The notes under the pieces are model-generated. The model was given only the letters and a program-made list of their open reading frames with translations. It did not search any database and was not told the origin of the DNA. From the NCBI RefSeq assembly GCF_013408555.1, contig NZ_JACBZN010000001.1:2294001-2358000 (forward strand): DNA of 64,000 bases, read 5' to 3'. The stretch comes from Aeromicrobium tamlense (lineage in GTDB: Bacteria > Actinomycetota > Actinomycetes > Propionibacteriales > Nocardioidaceae). The position numbers and the translations under genes were made by a program. Positions 1-10,693 of this stretch are shown here, piece by piece. Numbering within the stretch: position 1 is the stretch's first letter; each line of letters begins with the position of its first letter.

Positions 1-354
1 GGCGGTGCAGATGACGCCGACCCGGCCGTTGCGCGTGGCGTTCACGGCGCGGCGCGTGGCGGGCAGGATCACCTCGACCACGGGGACGTCGTAGCGCTCG
101 CGCGCGTCGCGCAGGACGGCGGCGCTCGCGGAGTTGCACGCGATCACGAGGGCCTTCACGCCCAGCGCGACGAGGTGGTCGAGGCACTCGAGGGCGTACT
201 CGCGGACCTCGGAGATCGGCTTCGGCCCGTAGGGCTGCCGGGCCGTGTCGCCGAGGTAGACGATCGGCTCGTGCGGCAGCTGGTCGAGCACGGCCCGGGC
301 GACCGTGAGGCCTCCGAAGCCCGAGTCGAAGATGCCAATGGGTGCGTCGCTCAC
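1..354 (-). CDS. murI: Glutamate racemase, N-terminal part (runs off the left edge)
   Basis: Converts L-glutamate to D-glutamate for peptidoglycan in the cytosol. The reading frame from a GTG at 354 gives [15 protein letters not shown], the glycine-rich start of the racemase family. It continues with [19 protein letters not shown] and the VIACNSASA segment, which carries the first catalytic cysteine. The second catalytic cysteine would lie beyond position 1, so the gene is cut by the window edge and not truncated in nature as far as can be seen. In Mycobacterium tuberculosis murI lies just beyond cysM. Here a sugar/peroxide block (about 480-5009) separates the two. Confidence 0.95.
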   Translation of the reverse strand, partial: MSDAPIGIFDSGFGGLTVARAVLDQLPHEPIVYLGDTARQPYGPKPISEVREYALECLDHLVALGVKALVIACNSASAAVLRDARERYDVPVVEVILPATRRAVNATRNGRVGVICTA

Positions 355-481
355 ACGTCAGAGGGTAGACACCTCGCCGCCCCGACGGGCAATCGAACGG
401 GCGTGAGGTCCGTCATCACGGCGAGACGACGGTGTCGCCGAGGGTCCCCCGCGGGTGCAGGTTTCGGTGCAGGATGGGCGC

Positions 482-1810
482 ATGCGTGATCTGCCTCACT
501 TCGGACCCGACTTCACCTGGGGCGTCTCGACCGCCTCGTACCAGATCGAGGGGGCGGTCGACGAGGACGGCCGCGGGCGCTCGGTGTGGGACGAGTTCAG
601 CCACACTCCCGGCCGCATCCTGAACGGCGACACGGGCGACGTGGCCTGCGACCACTACCACCGCTACCGCGAGGACGTGGCTCTCATGGCCGACCTCGGG
701 GTGGACGCGTACCGCTTCTCGATCGCCTGGCCGCGGATCCAGCCCGACGGCGTGACGGTCGAGCCACGCGGGCTCGACTTCTACGACCGGCTCGTCGACA
801 CCCTGCTGGAGCACGGCATCGAGCCCAGCGCGACGCTGTTCCACTGGGACTCGCCGCTGGCGCTCGAGGCGGGCGGCGGCTGGGAGAACCGGGACATCGC
901 CGACCGGTTCGCCGAGTACGCGCGGATCGTCGGCGAGCGCCTCTCCGACCGCGTGACGCGCTGGTTCACGCTCAACGAGACCGTGGTGTTCACCCTGCTC
1001 GGTCACGCCACCGGCATCCACGCGCCGGGCAAGGAGCTCGGGTTCGGCGCGCTCCAGGTCGCCTGGCACCAGCTGCTCGCCCACGGCCGGTCGGTGCAGG
1101 CGCTGCGCGCGGCCGGGGCGCAGCAGGTGGGACCGGCGAACAACCACTGCGAGGTGCTGCCGATCGAGGACACGCCGGAGCACCGCGACGCCGCGGGCCT
1201 GTTCGACCTGATCTACAACCGCGCGTTCCTCGACCCGATCCTGCGGGGCACGTGGCCGCTGGCCGGGATCGTCGACCCCGTCGCGCAGGACGGCGACCTC
1301 GAGCTGATCTCGCAGCCGATCGACTTCCTGGGCGTCAACTCGTACAACCCGCAGTACGTCGCCGCGGCCGAGCCCGGTGCCGAGATCCCGTTCGAGATGG
1401 TCACGCCCGAGGGGCTGGAGTACAACGACTTCGGCTGGCCGATCATCCCCGAGGGCTTCACGCGGATGCTGACGGGACTGAAGGACACCTACGGCGACGC
1501 GCTGCCGCCGATCCTCATCACCGAGAACGGCGGCGCGTTCAACGAGACGCCCGGCGAGGACGGCCGGGTCCGCGACCAGCGCCGGATCGACTACACCGCC
1601 GCGCACCTCGGCGCCCTGCACGACGCGATCGACGCCGGGGTCGACGTGCGCGGCTACTTCCACTGGTCGTTCATGGACAACTTCGAGTGGGCCGAGGGGT
1701 ACTCGCAGCGCTTCGGCCTCACGTACGTCGACTACGAGACGCAGCAGCGCATCCCGAAGGACTCGTTCGCCTGGTACCGGTCGGTGATCGACGCGCAGCG
1801 GGATCGATGA
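482..1810 (+). CDS. GH1 family beta-glucosidase
   Basis: Cytosolic retaining glycoside hydrolase of family 1, about 442 residues, the normal size. It opens with the GH1 signature FTWGVSTASYQIEGA. The acid/base glutamate is in WFTLNET (E166) and the nucleophile glutamate in LITENGGAF (E348). The C-terminal YFHWSFMDNFEWAEGY segment binds sugar. The ATG at 482 was preferred to a GTG at 455 because the conserved fold starts within ten residues of it. The stop overlaps the ATG of the next gene (ATGA), so a glucoside permease is probably co-translated. The natural substrate cannot be read from sequence. Confidence 0.95.
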   Translation: MRDLPHFGPDFTWGVSTASYQIEGAVDEDGRGRSVWDEFSHTPGRILNGDTGDVACDHYHRYREDVALMADLGVDAYRFSIAWPRIQPDGVTVEPRGLDFYDRLVDTLLEHGIEPSATLFHWDSPLALEAGGGWENRDIADRFAEYARIVGERLSDRVTRWFTLNETVVFTLLGHATGIHAPGKELGFGALQVAWHQLLAHGRSVQALRAAGAQQVGPANNHCEVLPIEDTPEHRDAAGLFDLIYNRAFLDPILRGTWPLAGIVDPVAQDGDLELISQPIDFLGVNSYNPQYVAAAEPGAEIPFEMVTPEGLEYNDFGWPIIPEGFTRMLTGLKDTYGDALPPILITENGGAFNETPGEDGRVRDQRRIDYTAAHLGALHDAIDAGVDVRGYFHWSFMDNFEWAEGYSQRFGLTYVDYETQQRIPKDSFAWYRSVIDAQRDR

Positions 1811-3027
1811 CCACGCCCGTCGAGCGACGGGCGCCCGTGCGCCTGCCGTGGCTGCTGTCGGTCGCGGTCGTCAACCTCGGCACGTACGTCGCGTTCTTCG
1901 GCCCCCTCGCGGTGCTGCTGCCCCAGCAGACCGAGGCGATCGTCGGCGACGGCAAGGAGACGGCGCTCGCGATCGTCACGGGCATCGGCGCGGCGATCTC
2001 GATGGTGGCCAATCCCCTGTTCGGCGCGCTGTCCGACCGCACCCGGTCGCGCTTCGGCCGACGGGTCCCGTGGATCACGGCCGGCTCGGTGGTCGGCGCG
2101 CTGGGCCTGACGATCCTGTCCGGCGCCAGCGAGTTCTGGCAGGTCGTCGTCGGGTGGTGCCTCGTGCAGGCCTCGGTCAACGCCTCGCTGGCCTCGATCA
2201 CGGCGACCCTGCCCGATCGGGTGCCGGTCGCCCAGCGCGCGTGGGCCGGCGGGCTCGTCGGGCTGGGCCAGACGCTCGGCATCCTCGTCGGTGCGGGGCT
2301 CGCGATCGCCTTCGGCGGCACCCGCGCGGGCTACCTCGCGTGCGCCGCCTTCCTGCTGCTGAGCGCCCTGCCGTACCTCGGGCGCAGCCACGACGAGCCG
2401 CGCACCGAGCGCGTCCCCTGGTCGACTCGTGCGTTCGCGCGGTCGTTCTGGATCTCCCCCAGCCGGCATCCCGACTTCGCGTGGGCGTGGCTGACCCGGT
2501 TCGTCGTCAACCTCGGCAACGCGATCGCGACGCTGTACCTCTTCTACTTCCTGCAGGACGCGGTCGGCGTGGAGGACCCGGACGGCGGCGTCTTCGTCGT
2601 CATCGCGGTGAACTCAGTGGTGGTCGCGATCTCGGCCGTGGTCGCCGGGCGCTGGTCCGACCGCGTCGAGCGCCGCAAGGTCTTCGTCGTGTGGGCCGGC
2701 GTCGTGATGGCGGTGGCCGCGCTGCTGCTGGCGTTCTGGCAGACGTGGCCCGGCGTGCTCGTGGCCGCCGTGGTGCTGGGCGTGGGCTTCGGGGCGTTCA
2801 TCGCCGTCGACCTGGCGATCATCACCGAGGTCCTGCCCGACGAGGCGGGGTTCGCCAAGGACCTCGGCGTCATCAACATCGCCAATGCCCTGCCGCAGGT
2901 GCTCGCGCCCGTGGTCGCCGCGGTCATCGTGACCTCGCTGGGCGGCTACACGACCCTCTACGTCACGGCCGCCCTCGTCGGACTCGCCGGCGCTCTGGCC
3001 GTCGTGCGCATCCGCGGCGTGCGCTGA
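1807..3027 (+). CDS. MFS transporter, probably sugar/glucoside uptake
   Basis: Polytopic membrane protein of 406 residues with about 12 hydrophobic segments and the MFS loop motif (GALSDRTRSRFGRRVPW) between helices 2 and 3, near residue 75. This loop, with the following GRRxPW, resembles the GPH/sucrose-type permease subgroup. Its ATG overlaps the stop of the GH1 beta-glucosidase by four bases, so import of a glucoside followed by intracellular hydrolysis is the likely unit. A large hairpin follows 10 bases after the stop. The substrate is inferred from the neighbour only. Confidence 0.85.
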   Translation: MTTPVERRAPVRLPWLLSVAVVNLGTYVAFFGPLAVLLPQQTEAIVGDGKETALAIVTGIGAAISMVANPLFGALSDRTRSRFGRRVPWITAGSVVGALGLTILSGASEFWQVVVGWCLVQASVNASLASITATLPDRVPVAQRAWAGGLVGLGQTLGILVGAGLAIAFGGTRAGYLACAAFLLLSALPYLGRSHDEPRTERVPWSTRAFARSFWISPSRHPDFAWAWLTRFVVNLGNAIATLYLFYFLQDAVGVEDPDGGVFVVIAVNSVVVAISAVVAGRWSDRVERRKVFVVWAGVVMAVAALLLAFWQTWPGVLVAAVVLGVGFGAFIAVDLAIITEVLPDEAGFAKDLGVINIANALPQVLAPVVAAVIVTSLGGYTTLYVTAALVGLAGALAVVRIRGVR

Positions 3028-3037
3028 GACGCACAGA

Positions 3038-3110
3038 CGCCCCCACTTCTGGAACGGTTGACACGTTTTCGCGGAGCGAAGGCGTGCATCCCGTTCCAGA
3101 GGTGGGGGCG
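3038..3110 (+). terminator. Long two-part hairpin between convergent genes (terminator-like)
   Basis: The outer arms 3038-3057 and 3091-3110 pair over 20 bases with one G-U. An inner stem 3062-3072/3076-3086 pairs over 11 bases with two G-U pairs around a 3-base loop. All three G-U pairs exist only in plus-strand RNA, which suits termination of the MFS transcript. There is no U-tract. One of three large intergenic hairpins in this window. Confidence 0.7.
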
Positions 3111-3124
3111 GAAAGCGGCGGCGG

Positions 3125-3541
3125 TCAGGCGACGCTGAGGTCGACCTCGACGTTGCCGCGCGTGGCGTTGGAGTACGGGCAGACCTGGTGGGCCTGCTCG
3201 ACGAGCTTCTCGGCCTCCTCGCGGCTGACGTTCGGCAGCGTGACCTCGAGGGCCACGGCCAGGCCGAAGCCGCCCGTGCCGTTCTCGCCGATCGAGACGT
3301 CGGCGACGACCTCGGAGTCGGTGACGTCGGCGCCGGAGCGCTTGGCGACCGTGCGCAGGGCGGAGTGGAAGCACGCGGCGTAGCCGGCGGCGAAGAGCTG
3401 CTCGGGGTTCGTGGCCCCTCCGGCTCCGCCGAGCTCCTTGGGGGCGCGGACGTCGGCAATCAGGATGCCATCGGTGGACTCGACGTGGCCGTTGCGGCCG
3501 TCACCGGTCGCGACGGCGCTGGCGGTGTAGAGAGGTTTCAT
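3125..3541 (-). CDS. ohr: Organic hydroperoxide resistance protein (Ohr/OsmC family)
   Basis: Thiol-dependent peroxidase that reduces organic and fatty-acid hydroperoxides in the cytosol. At 138 residues it is the usual Ohr length. The start MKPLYTASA was chosen over an upstream in-frame codon because it matches the family start. The two redox cysteines are C57 in GYAACFHSA and C121 in VCPYSNATRGN. Divergently transcribed from a MarR regulator carrying the OhrR-type N-terminal cysteine, 52 bases away, which supports Ohr over OsmC. Confidence 0.93.
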   Translation of the reverse strand: MKPLYTASAVATGDGRNGHVESTDGILIADVRAPKELGGAGGATNPEQLFAAGYAACFHSALRTVAKRSGADVTDSEVVADVSIGENGTGGFGLAVALEVTLPNVSREEAEKLVEQAHQVCPYSNATRGNVEVDLSVA

Positions 3542-3593
3542 GTCCACAACTGTATTGCGCACAATTGATTGCCGCAAGGTCTAGTCTGGAGTC
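3542..3593. promoter_or_regulatory. ohr-ohrR divergent control region
   Basis: A 52-base AT-richer spacer between divergent ohr and ohrR. It contains the inverted repeat ATTG-CGCA-CAAT at 3554-3565, followed directly by TTGATTG. OhrR-type regulators bind AT-rich palindromes in such spacers, so this is the likely operator and overlapping promoter pair. Binding is inferred. Confidence 0.5.
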
Positions 3594-4031
3594 GTGGACG
3601 ACTACCCGCAGCTCGCGCTCGACCAGCAGCTCTGCCTGCCGCTGTACGCCGCCTCCCGCGCCGTGACCCGTCGCTACACGGACCTCCTCGCCGAGGTGGG
3701 CCTCACCTACCCGCAGTACCTGTGCCTGCTGGCGCTGTGGGAGTCCGACGCGCCGCTCGGCGTCGGGGAGCTCGGCGCCCGTCTGCACCTGGACTCGGGC
3801 ACCCTCACTCCCCTGCTCAAGCGCCTGGAGGCCGCCGGGCTCGTGACCCGCGCCCGCGATCGGACCGACGAGCGTCGCGTGCTCGTCTCCGCCACCGAGC
3901 AGGGCTGGGCGCTGCGCGAGCGCGTGGCCGACGTGCCCGCCCGCCTGGTGGAGGGCATGGGGATGTCGGCGGCCGACGGTCGTGCCCTGCGCGGACTGCT
4001 CGACCGCCTCATCGCCGAGCTGGAGGGCTGA
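3594..4031 (+). CDS. ohrR: MarR-family peroxide sensor, OhrR-like
   Basis: Winged-helix repressor of 145 residues starting at a GTG. The single cysteine C14 in [11 protein letters not shown] is in the position of the peroxide-sensing cysteine of OhrR, with [12 protein letters not shown] and [20 protein letters not shown] giving the MarR winged helix. Peroxide oxidation of the cysteine would release the shared promoter of ohr and ohrR. The divergent arrangement with ohr is the classical one. Confidence 0.92.
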   Translation: MDDYPQLALDQQLCLPLYAASRAVTRRYTDLLAEVGLTYPQYLCLLALWESDAPLGVGELGARLHLDSGTLTPLLKRLEAAGLVTRARDRTDERRVLVSATEQGWALRERVADVPARLVEGMGMSAADGRALRGLLDRLIAELEG

Positions 4032-4034
4032 GCC

Positions 4035-5009
4035 TCAGAACAGCTTGGGCTGCGGCGGCGCGTGCGCCGGATCCACCCCGTCGAACAGGCTGGAGACCGA
4101 CTCGCCCGCGTGGATGCGCGCGATGGCCTCGGCGAACAGCGGCGCCACCGAGCGCACCGTGAGCTCGGGCCAGTCGGCCGGCGCCGGGACCGTGTCGGTC
4201 GTGACGACCTCGGTGATCGCGGGGTGCGAGCGCAGTCGCTCGACCGCCTTGCCCGCGAAGAGGCCGTGGGTGCAGGCGACGGAGGCCTCGGTGACACCGG
4301 ACTCGGCCAGCTTGTCCATGAGCTCGATGATCGAGCCGCCCGTGGCGATCTCGTCGTCGAGGACGATCGCTCGCTTGCCCGCGACGTCGCCCACGATGGT
4401 GTCGATGACGACCTTGTCGTCGGCCTTGCGCTGCTTGCTGCCGGCGGCCACGGGCAGGCCCAGCAGGCGGGCGAACTGCGAGGCCGTCTTGGCGTTGCCG
4501 AAGTCGGGCGAGACGACGATCGCGTTGCTGAGGTCCTGGGCCCGGTAGTGCTCGGCGAGCTCGCCGAGAGCCGTGAGGTGGTCGACCGGCATCGAGAAGA
4601 AGCCGTGCACCTGCGGGGCGTGGAGGGTCATGGTGACGACGCGGTTGACGCCCGCCGTGGCCATCATGTCGGCCACCAGCTTGCCGCCGATCGAGATGCG
4701 CGAGGCGTCCTTCTTGTCCGAGCGCGCGTACGCGTAGTGCGGGACCACCACGGTGACCGAGGCCGCGGACGCACCGCGCGCCGCGTCGACCATCAGCAGC
4801 AGCTCCATGAGGTGGTCCTGCGTGGGCGGCACGAGCGGCTGGACGATGTAGACGTCGCGCTGGCGGCAGTTGTCGAGGAGCTGGACCTGGAGGCAGTCGT
4901 TGCTGAACCGCTGGGTGTCCGAGGGGCTGAGGGCGACGCCCAGGTTGCTGCAGATCTCCTCTGCCAGCTTCCGGTGTGCACTGCCCGAGAACACGACGAT
5001 GTCGCTCAC
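4035..5009 (-). CDS. prs: Ribose-phosphate pyrophosphokinase (PRPP synthase), divergent type
   Basis: Makes PRPP from ribose 5-phosphate and ATP. At 324 residues it has family length. Visible motifs are the [17 protein letters not shown] segment, [18 protein letters not shown], and the PRPP-binding loop [11 protein letters not shown], which differs from the usual DDMIDTxGT. The flexible catalytic loop keeps the Lys-x-Arg pattern (SKQRK), but [12 protein letters not shown] is unlike the common VSPDxGGVxRA. It may be a second, divergent paralogue, since the canonical actinobacterial prs usually sits beside glmU. It ends 3 bases from the convergent ohrR stop. Confidence 0.85.
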   Translation of the reverse strand: MSDIVVFSGSAHRKLAEEICSNLGVALSPSDTQRFSNDCLQVQLLDNCRQRDVYIVQPLVPPTQDHLMELLLMVDAARGASAASVTVVVPHYAYARSDKKDASRISIGGKLVADMMATAGVNRVVTMTLHAPQVHGFFSMPVDHLTALGELAEHYRAQDLSNAIVVSPDFGNAKTASQFARLLGLPVAAGSKQRKADDKVVIDTIVGDVAGKRAIVLDDEIATGGSIIELMDKLAESGVTEASVACTHGLFAGKAVERLRSHPAITEVVTTDTVPAPADWPELTVRSVAPLFAEAIARIHAGESVSSLFDGVDPAHAPPQPKLF

Positions 5010-5048
5010 GGCTCGAAGGCTAACGGGTCGCGGGGCGCGCTGAACAGG

Positions 5049-6276
<1,228 letters not shown>

Positions 6277-6277
<1 letters not shown>

Positions 6278-6756
6278 CAGATGTCACCTTCGGTTGGGGG
6301 GACTGCGGGACCCGCAGTCGTGCTGTCTTCGGTGTAACGGTCGACGACGCGAACTTCTTCCTCGGTGATCGTTCCGTCGACGATGCGGTAGGAGCGGAAG
6401 TCGACCTCACCGGCTTCGTGGGCGCCGTCGCGGGTGGACACGAGCACGTAGTGCGCGTTCGGCTCGGAGGCCAGGTTGAGGTCGGTGCGCGACGGGTAGG
6501 CCTCGGTGGCGGTGTGCGAGTGGTAGATGACGACGGGCTCCTCGTCGCGGTCGTCCATCTCGCGGTAGAGGCGCAGCAGGTCGCCGGAGTCGAACTCGTA
6601 GAACGTGGGCGACATGGCGGCGTTGAGCATCGGGATGAGCCGCTCGGGGCGGTCGGAGCCGTAGGGCCCGGCGATGACGCCGCACGCCTCGTCGGGGTGG
6701 TCGCGGCGCGCGTGGGCGACGATCGCCTCCACGTGCTCGCGCAGGATGGTCAACAC
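6277..6756 (-). CDS. mec: JAMM/MPN+ metallopeptidase Mec
   Basis: Zinc peptidase of 159 residues that in M. tuberculosis cleaves cysteine from the CysO-cysteine adduct. The JAMM set is complete: E23 in DEACGV and the HSHTATEAYPSRTD motif (H79, H81, S89, D92). It starts at a GTG (6756) followed by LTILREHVEAIVAHAR. First gene of mec-cysO-cysM. An additional job here may be trimming the Ala-Ala tail of CysO, which is inference. Confidence 0.92.
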
Positions 6757-6834
6757 GGTTCCCGAGTCTATCGAGGCGTCCCGACGCCCGATCCACCCAT
6801 CCGTGGTGCGGACACCGACCCTGCCGGCACCCGG

Positions 6835-7398
6835 TCAGGCGACGTGGACGAGGGTCTCCTGCACGAAGCCGAGCCAGTCGAAGACGTCGCCCATCGCGAG
6901 CGTGGCCTCGTCGTCGGACTCGGCGAGGCGCTCGGCGTCCTCCTCGGTCTCGATGCCCAGGCGCACGGCGAGCGCGATGCGGATGTCGGTCAGGGCGCGC
7001 AGCCAGGACATCACTGCCGCGTCGTCCAGCTCGACCTCGACGTGCTTGGCGCTCTCGGCGAGCCCGCCCGCCTCGAGACTCTCGATCACCGCGCGCGCGT
7101 TGTCGACCTTGACGGACGAGAGGGACTGCTCGGTGAAGCGGCGGAACTCCGCGGCCTCGACCGGGTCGTCGCGGTAGGCGTCGGGCAGCAGGCGCGCCAG
7201 CACGGGATCCTCGGGCGGCTGCACCGGGCCGGTCATGCCGATCAGCTGCGCCAGCGGGTCGGGCTCGGACTCGCTGGGACCGTTGCGGTCCTGGAGCAGC
7301 TCGACGACCTGGCTGGCCAGGTTGACCAGCAGCTGCGCCTCGTTGAGCTCGAACGTGGCCGTGACGGTGCCGCGCCGGCGGCGGCGGAACGGCTTCAC
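6835..7398 (-). CDS. DUF2017 family protein
   Basis: Protein of 187 residues of the actinobacterial DUF2017 family, function unknown. It opens [16 protein letters not shown] and is then acidic and helical, with a recognisable [16 protein letters not shown] segment. The GTG start at 7398 overlaps the clpS stop by four bases (GTGA), so the two are translationally coupled, as in M. tuberculosis where the homologue (Rv1332) follows clpS. The conserved coupling suggests a link to ClpS/ClpCP proteolysis, which is inference. Confidence 0.85.
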   Translation of the reverse strand: MKPFRRRRRGTVTATFELNEAQLLVNLASQVVELLQDRNGPSESEPDPLAQLIGMTGPVQPPEDPVLARLLPDAYRDDPVEAAEFRRFTEQSLSSVKVDNARAVIESLEAGGLAESAKHVEVELDDAAVMSWLRALTDIRIALAVRLGIETEEDAERLAESDDEATLAMGDVFDWLGFVQETLVHVA

Positions 7399-7691
7399 GC
7401 GTCGCTCCGCTCGAGCGTGGCCCACAGTCCGTACTCGTGCATGGCCTGCACGTGCCGCTCCTGCTCCTCGCGGCGGCCGCTGGAGACGATGGCCCGGCCC
7501 TCCTCGTGCACGGCGAGCATCAGCTGGGTGGCCTTCTCCTCGGTGTAGCCGAAGTACGTCCGGAAGACGAACGCCACGTACGACATGAGGTTGACCGGGT
7601 CGTTCCAGACGATGGTCACCCACGGGTCCTCCAGCTGGACGACGAGGTCGGCGTCCGGCTTCTCGGTCTCGACGGGGGTGGGGGTGGTCAC
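7395..7691 (-). CDS. clpS: ATP-dependent Clp protease adaptor ClpS
   Basis: Adaptor of about 98 residues that delivers N-end-rule substrates to ClpC/ClpA. The core [20 protein letters not shown] contains the substrate-pocket Asn-Asp, followed by [17 protein letters not shown], which forms the Clp-binding face. The GTG at 7691 was chosen because it gives the normal short N-terminal tail; the upstream frame is non-conserved. Divergent from pncB, with 62 bases between. Confidence 0.93.
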   Translation of the reverse strand: MTTPTPVETEKPDADLVVQLEDPWVTIVWNDPVNLMSYVAFVFRTYFGYTEEKATQLMLAVHEEGRAIVSSGRREEQERHVQAMHEYGLWATLERSDA

Positions 7692-7753
7692 GACCCCATT
7701 GTGCCTGCCCGCGCTCCCCCGCACGAAGGTCGGCGTGGTCCTACGCTGAACCC

Positions 7754-9046
7754 ATGGTGTCGACCGCGCTGCTGACCGACCACTACGAGCTGACGATGCT
7801 GCAGGCCACGCTGGCCGACGGCACGGCCTCACGGCGCAGCGTGTTCGAGGTGTTCGGACGGCGGCTCAACGGCGGGCGACGGTTCGGCGTGGTCGCCGGC
7901 ACCGGGCGCGTGCTCGACGCACTGGCGAACTTCCGGTTCGACCAGTCCGAGATCGAGTTCCTGCGACTGTCGAAGGTCGTCGACGACGTCACGTGCGACT
8001 GGCTCGCGGACTACCGCTTCACCGGCGACATCTGGGGCTACCCCGAGGGCGAGCTGTGGTTCCCCGGCTCGCCCATCCTGCGGGTCGACGCCACGTTCGG
8101 CGAGGGCGTGATCCTCGAGACGCTGATCCTGTCGATCCTCAACCACGACTCGGCCATCGCCTCAGCCGCGACGCGCATGACGATGGCCGCGGGCGACCGG
8201 CCGTGCATCGAGATGGGCACGCGCCGCACGCACGAGGAGGCCGCCGTCGCGTCCGCGCGGGCCGCCTACATCTGCGGGTTCGCCGCCACGTCGAACCTCG
8301 AGGCCGGACGCCGCTACGGCATCCCCACCGCCGGCACCGCCGCGCACGCGTTCACGCTCGTGCACGACTCCGAGCGCGACGCGTTCACGTCGCAGATCGG
8401 CTCGCTCGGGCACGACACGACGCTGCTGGTCGACACGTACGACACGCCGCAGGGCGTCGCCACGGCGATCGAGGTCGGCGGTCCGCACCTCGGCGGCGTG
8501 CGCCTGGACTCCGGTGACCTCGCCGACGTCGCGCGGGCCACGCGGGCGCAGCTCGACGCCGCAGGCAACACCGACACCCGCATCACGGTCACGAGCGACC
8601 TCGACGAGTACGCGATCGCCGCCCTGGCCGCCGCGCCCGTGGACGGCTACGGCGTGGGCACCTCGCTCGTCACCGGGTCGGGCTCCCCCACGAGCGGGTT
8701 CGTCTACAAGCTGGTCGCGCGCGAGACCGCCGACGGCGCGATGCTCGGCGTCGCGAAGAAGAGCAAGGACAAGACGTCGATCGGCGGCCGCAAGACCGCG
8801 CTGCGCCGGCTCAGCGCCAAGGGCGTGGCCGAGGCCGAGGTCGTCGGGATCGACGTGAAGCCCCGTGACGACGGCGACGACCGCGAGCTGATGGTGCCGC
8901 TCGTCGAGGCCGGCGAGCGGGTGCACCGGGCCACCCTGCAGGACTCGCGAGCCCGCCTCCAGGCGTCGCTGCGCGAGCTGCCCGCGTCGGCGCGACGCCT
9001 CTCCAAGGGCGATCCCGCCATCGCGACGATCTACGAGGAGGACTGA
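7754..9046 (+). CDS. pncB: Nicotinate phosphoribosyltransferase
   Basis: Makes nicotinate mononucleotide from nicotinate and PRPP in NAD salvage. It is 430 residues, family length. [11 protein letters not shown] at the start is diagnostic, and [12 protein letters not shown] contains the histidine that is phosphorylated in this family. [14 protein letters not shown] and TSDLDEYAI form the phosphoribosyl site. Its stop overlaps the pncA ATG (TGATG), so deamidase and transferase are co-made. Divergent clpS reproduces the M. tuberculosis order. Confidence 0.96.
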   Translation: MVSTALLTDHYELTMLQATLADGTASRRSVFEVFGRRLNGGRRFGVVAGTGRVLDALANFRFDQSEIEFLRLSKVVDDVTCDWLADYRFTGDIWGYPEGELWFPGSPILRVDATFGEGVILETLILSILNHDSAIASAATRMTMAAGDRPCIEMGTRRTHEEAAVASARAAYICGFAATSNLEAGRRYGIPTAGTAAHAFTLVHDSERDAFTSQIGSLGHDTTLLVDTYDTPQGVATAIEVGGPHLGGVRLDSGDLADVARATRAQLDAAGNTDTRITVTSDLDEYAIAALAAAPVDGYGVGTSLVTGSGSPTSGFVYKLVARETADGAMLGVAKKSKDKTSIGGRKTALRRLSAKGVAEAEVVGIDVKPRDDGDDRELMVPLVEAGERVHRATLQDSRARLQASLRELPASARRLSKGDPAIATIYEED

Positions 9047-9603
9047 TGAGCGGACCCCGCACCCTGGTCGTCGTCGACGTCCAGAACGACTTCTGCGAGG
9101 GCGGCTCGCTGGCCGTCGCCGGCGGCGCGGCCGTCGCGCAGACCGTGGCCGACCTGATCGCCGCGGGCGACTACGAGCTCGTGGTGGCCACCCGCGACGC
9201 GCACGTCGACCCCGGCCCGCACTTCAGCGAGACGCCCGACTACGTGGACTCGTGGCCGCCGCACTGCGTGGTCGGCACGCCCGGCGCCGAGCTGCACGAG
9301 CCACTCACGAACGACCTCTTCGCCGCCATCTTCGACAAGGGCGCCTACGAGGCCGCGTACTCGGGCTTCGAGGGCGCCGACGCCGACGGACGCACCCTCG
9401 CCGACTTCCTGCGCGAGCGCGACGTCGACGCGATCGACGTGTGCGGCATCGCGACCGACCACTGCGTGCGCGCCACCGCGCTCGACGGGGCGGCCGAGGG
9501 CTTCCGCGTCAGGGTGCTGGAGGACCTCACCGCGGCCGTGACCCCGGAGAGCCTCAACCGCGTGCGGCAGGAGTGGTCCGCCGCGGGCGTCACCACGGCC
9601 TGA
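9046..9603 (+). CDS. pncA: Nicotinamidase / pyrazinamidase
   Basis: Hydrolyses nicotinamide to nicotinate, feeding PncB encoded just upstream. The 185-residue isochorismatase fold has the complete catalytic triad D11 (VVVDVQNDF), K98 (FDKGAYEAAYSGFEG) and C140 (GIATDHCVRATA), plus the metal ligand motif DAHVDPGPHF. In mycobacteria this enzyme activates pyrazinamide. It shares one base with the pncB stop. Confidence 0.96.
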   Translation: MSGPRTLVVVDVQNDFCEGGSLAVAGGAAVAQTVADLIAAGDYELVVATRDAHVDPGPHFSETPDYVDSWPPHCVVGTPGAELHEPLTNDLFAAIFDKGAYEAAYSGFEGADADGRTLADFLRERDVDAIDVCGIATDHCVRATALDGAAEGFRVRVLEDLTAAVTPESLNRVRQEWSAAGVTTA

Positions 9604-9610
9604 CCCGAGG

Positions 9611-10639
9611 TCAGCCGGCGACGAGCTCGAGGGTGCGGACGCGGCCGGGCGTGGAGCGCGGGTCGGCACCGCGACGCGCGGACGCCACCGGGTGCAGCAT
9701 GACCTCGTCCACGTCGAACTGGGCGGCGAGCACCTCGAGCTCCTTGCGCGCGGTGTCGGGGTCGCCGACCACCATCCGCGCCAGGCCCGAGTCGACGAGC
9801 GAGTCCATGCCCGGGTCGAGGTCGAGCGCCTCCGCGTCCTCCACGAGGTCGATCGGCGCGAGCGGCTTGCCGGTGCGCAGGCGTGCCATGTTCTGCAGGT
9901 TCGGCAGCGCGAGCGCGGTGGCCTCGTCGGCGGTGTCGGCCACGACGATGTTCACGGTGAGGAACGTCGTGGGCCGGTCGCAGACGTCGCTCGGCCGGAA
10001 CTCCCTGCGGTAGACCTCGAGCGCCTCCGCCGTGCCGTGCCCGCTGAAGTGGTGCGCGAAGACGTACGGCAGGCCCTTCGCGGCGGCGAGGTGCGCCGAG
10101 TACATCGACGAGCCGAGCAGCCACAGGTTCGGGGCGCCGACGGCGGCCGGGGTCGCCTTCAGCACGTACTGCTGGTTCGGGATCGGCACGCGAACGCCGC
10201 GGCCGTCCATGAGAGCGACGACGTCGTCGAGGTACCGCGGGAAGTTCTCGATGTCGGAGTCGTCACGACCCGCGGCGCCGCGCAGCGCCCACGAGGTGAC
10301 GGGGTCCGAGCCGGGCGCGCGACCGATGCCGAGGTCGATGCGACCCGGGAAGGCGGCCTCGAGCAGGGCGAACTGCTCAGCCACCGCGAGCGGCGCGTGG
10401 TTGGGCAGCATGACGCCGCCCGAGCCCAGCCGGATGCGCTCGGTCGCCGCCGCCAGCAGGGCGATCAGGACCGGCGGCGACGTGGCCGCCACGGCGGGCA
10501 TGTTGTGGTGCTCGGCGACCCAGTACCGCTCGAACCCGAGCCGGTCGGCGGTCTGCGCCAGCTCGGTGGCGGCCGCGACGGCATCACCGCTGGTCTGGTC
10601 GGTACGGACAGGGACGAGATCCAGGACCGAGAGCTTCAC
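9611..10639 (-). CDS. LLM-class (luciferase-like) flavin-dependent oxidoreductase
   Basis: TIM-barrel FMN (less likely F420) oxidoreductase of about 342 residues starting at GTG 10639 (VKLSVLDLVPV). Features of the MsnO8-like group are YWVAEHHNMPAVA, RIRLGSGGVMLPNHAPL and RIDLGIGRAPGSDP. This group includes many monooxygenases of unassigned substrate. It converges on pncA with an 8-base gap. The neighbouring F420 genes are 37 kb away and do not prove F420 use. Confidence 0.85.
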   Translation of the reverse strand: MKLSVLDLVPVRTDQTSGDAVAAATELAQTADRLGFERYWVAEHHNMPAVAATSPPVLIALLAAATERIRLGSGGVMLPNHAPLAVAEQFALLEAAFPGRIDLGIGRAPGSDPVTSWALRGAAGRDDSDIENFPRYLDDVVALMDGRGVRVPIPNQQYVLKATPAAVGAPNLWLLGSSMYSAHLAAAKGLPYVFAHHFSGHGTAEALEVYRREFRPSDVCDRPTTFLTVNIVVADTADEATALALPNLQNMARLRTGKPLAPIDLVEDAEALDLDPGMDSLVDSGLARMVVGDPDTARKELEVLAAQFDVDEVMLHPVASARRGADPRSTPGRVRTLELVAG

Positions 10640-10693
10640 ACCGGGTTCAACCCGGGAGGGACCGGTTCGATTCCCACGCGCTAGCGTCGAATC

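Noticed and set aside
9345..10124. Alternative frame opposite pncA and the luciferase-like gene
   Set aside because: Composition is Arg/Gly-rich with no domain signature, and it overlaps two well-supported genes.
10664..10675. GGTTCGATTCCC, resembling a tRNA T arm, between the luciferase-like gene and the class-V aminotransferase
   Set aside because: No acceptor, D or anticodon arms can be built in the 54-base spacer, so it is a chance match and not a tRNA or a clear attachment site.
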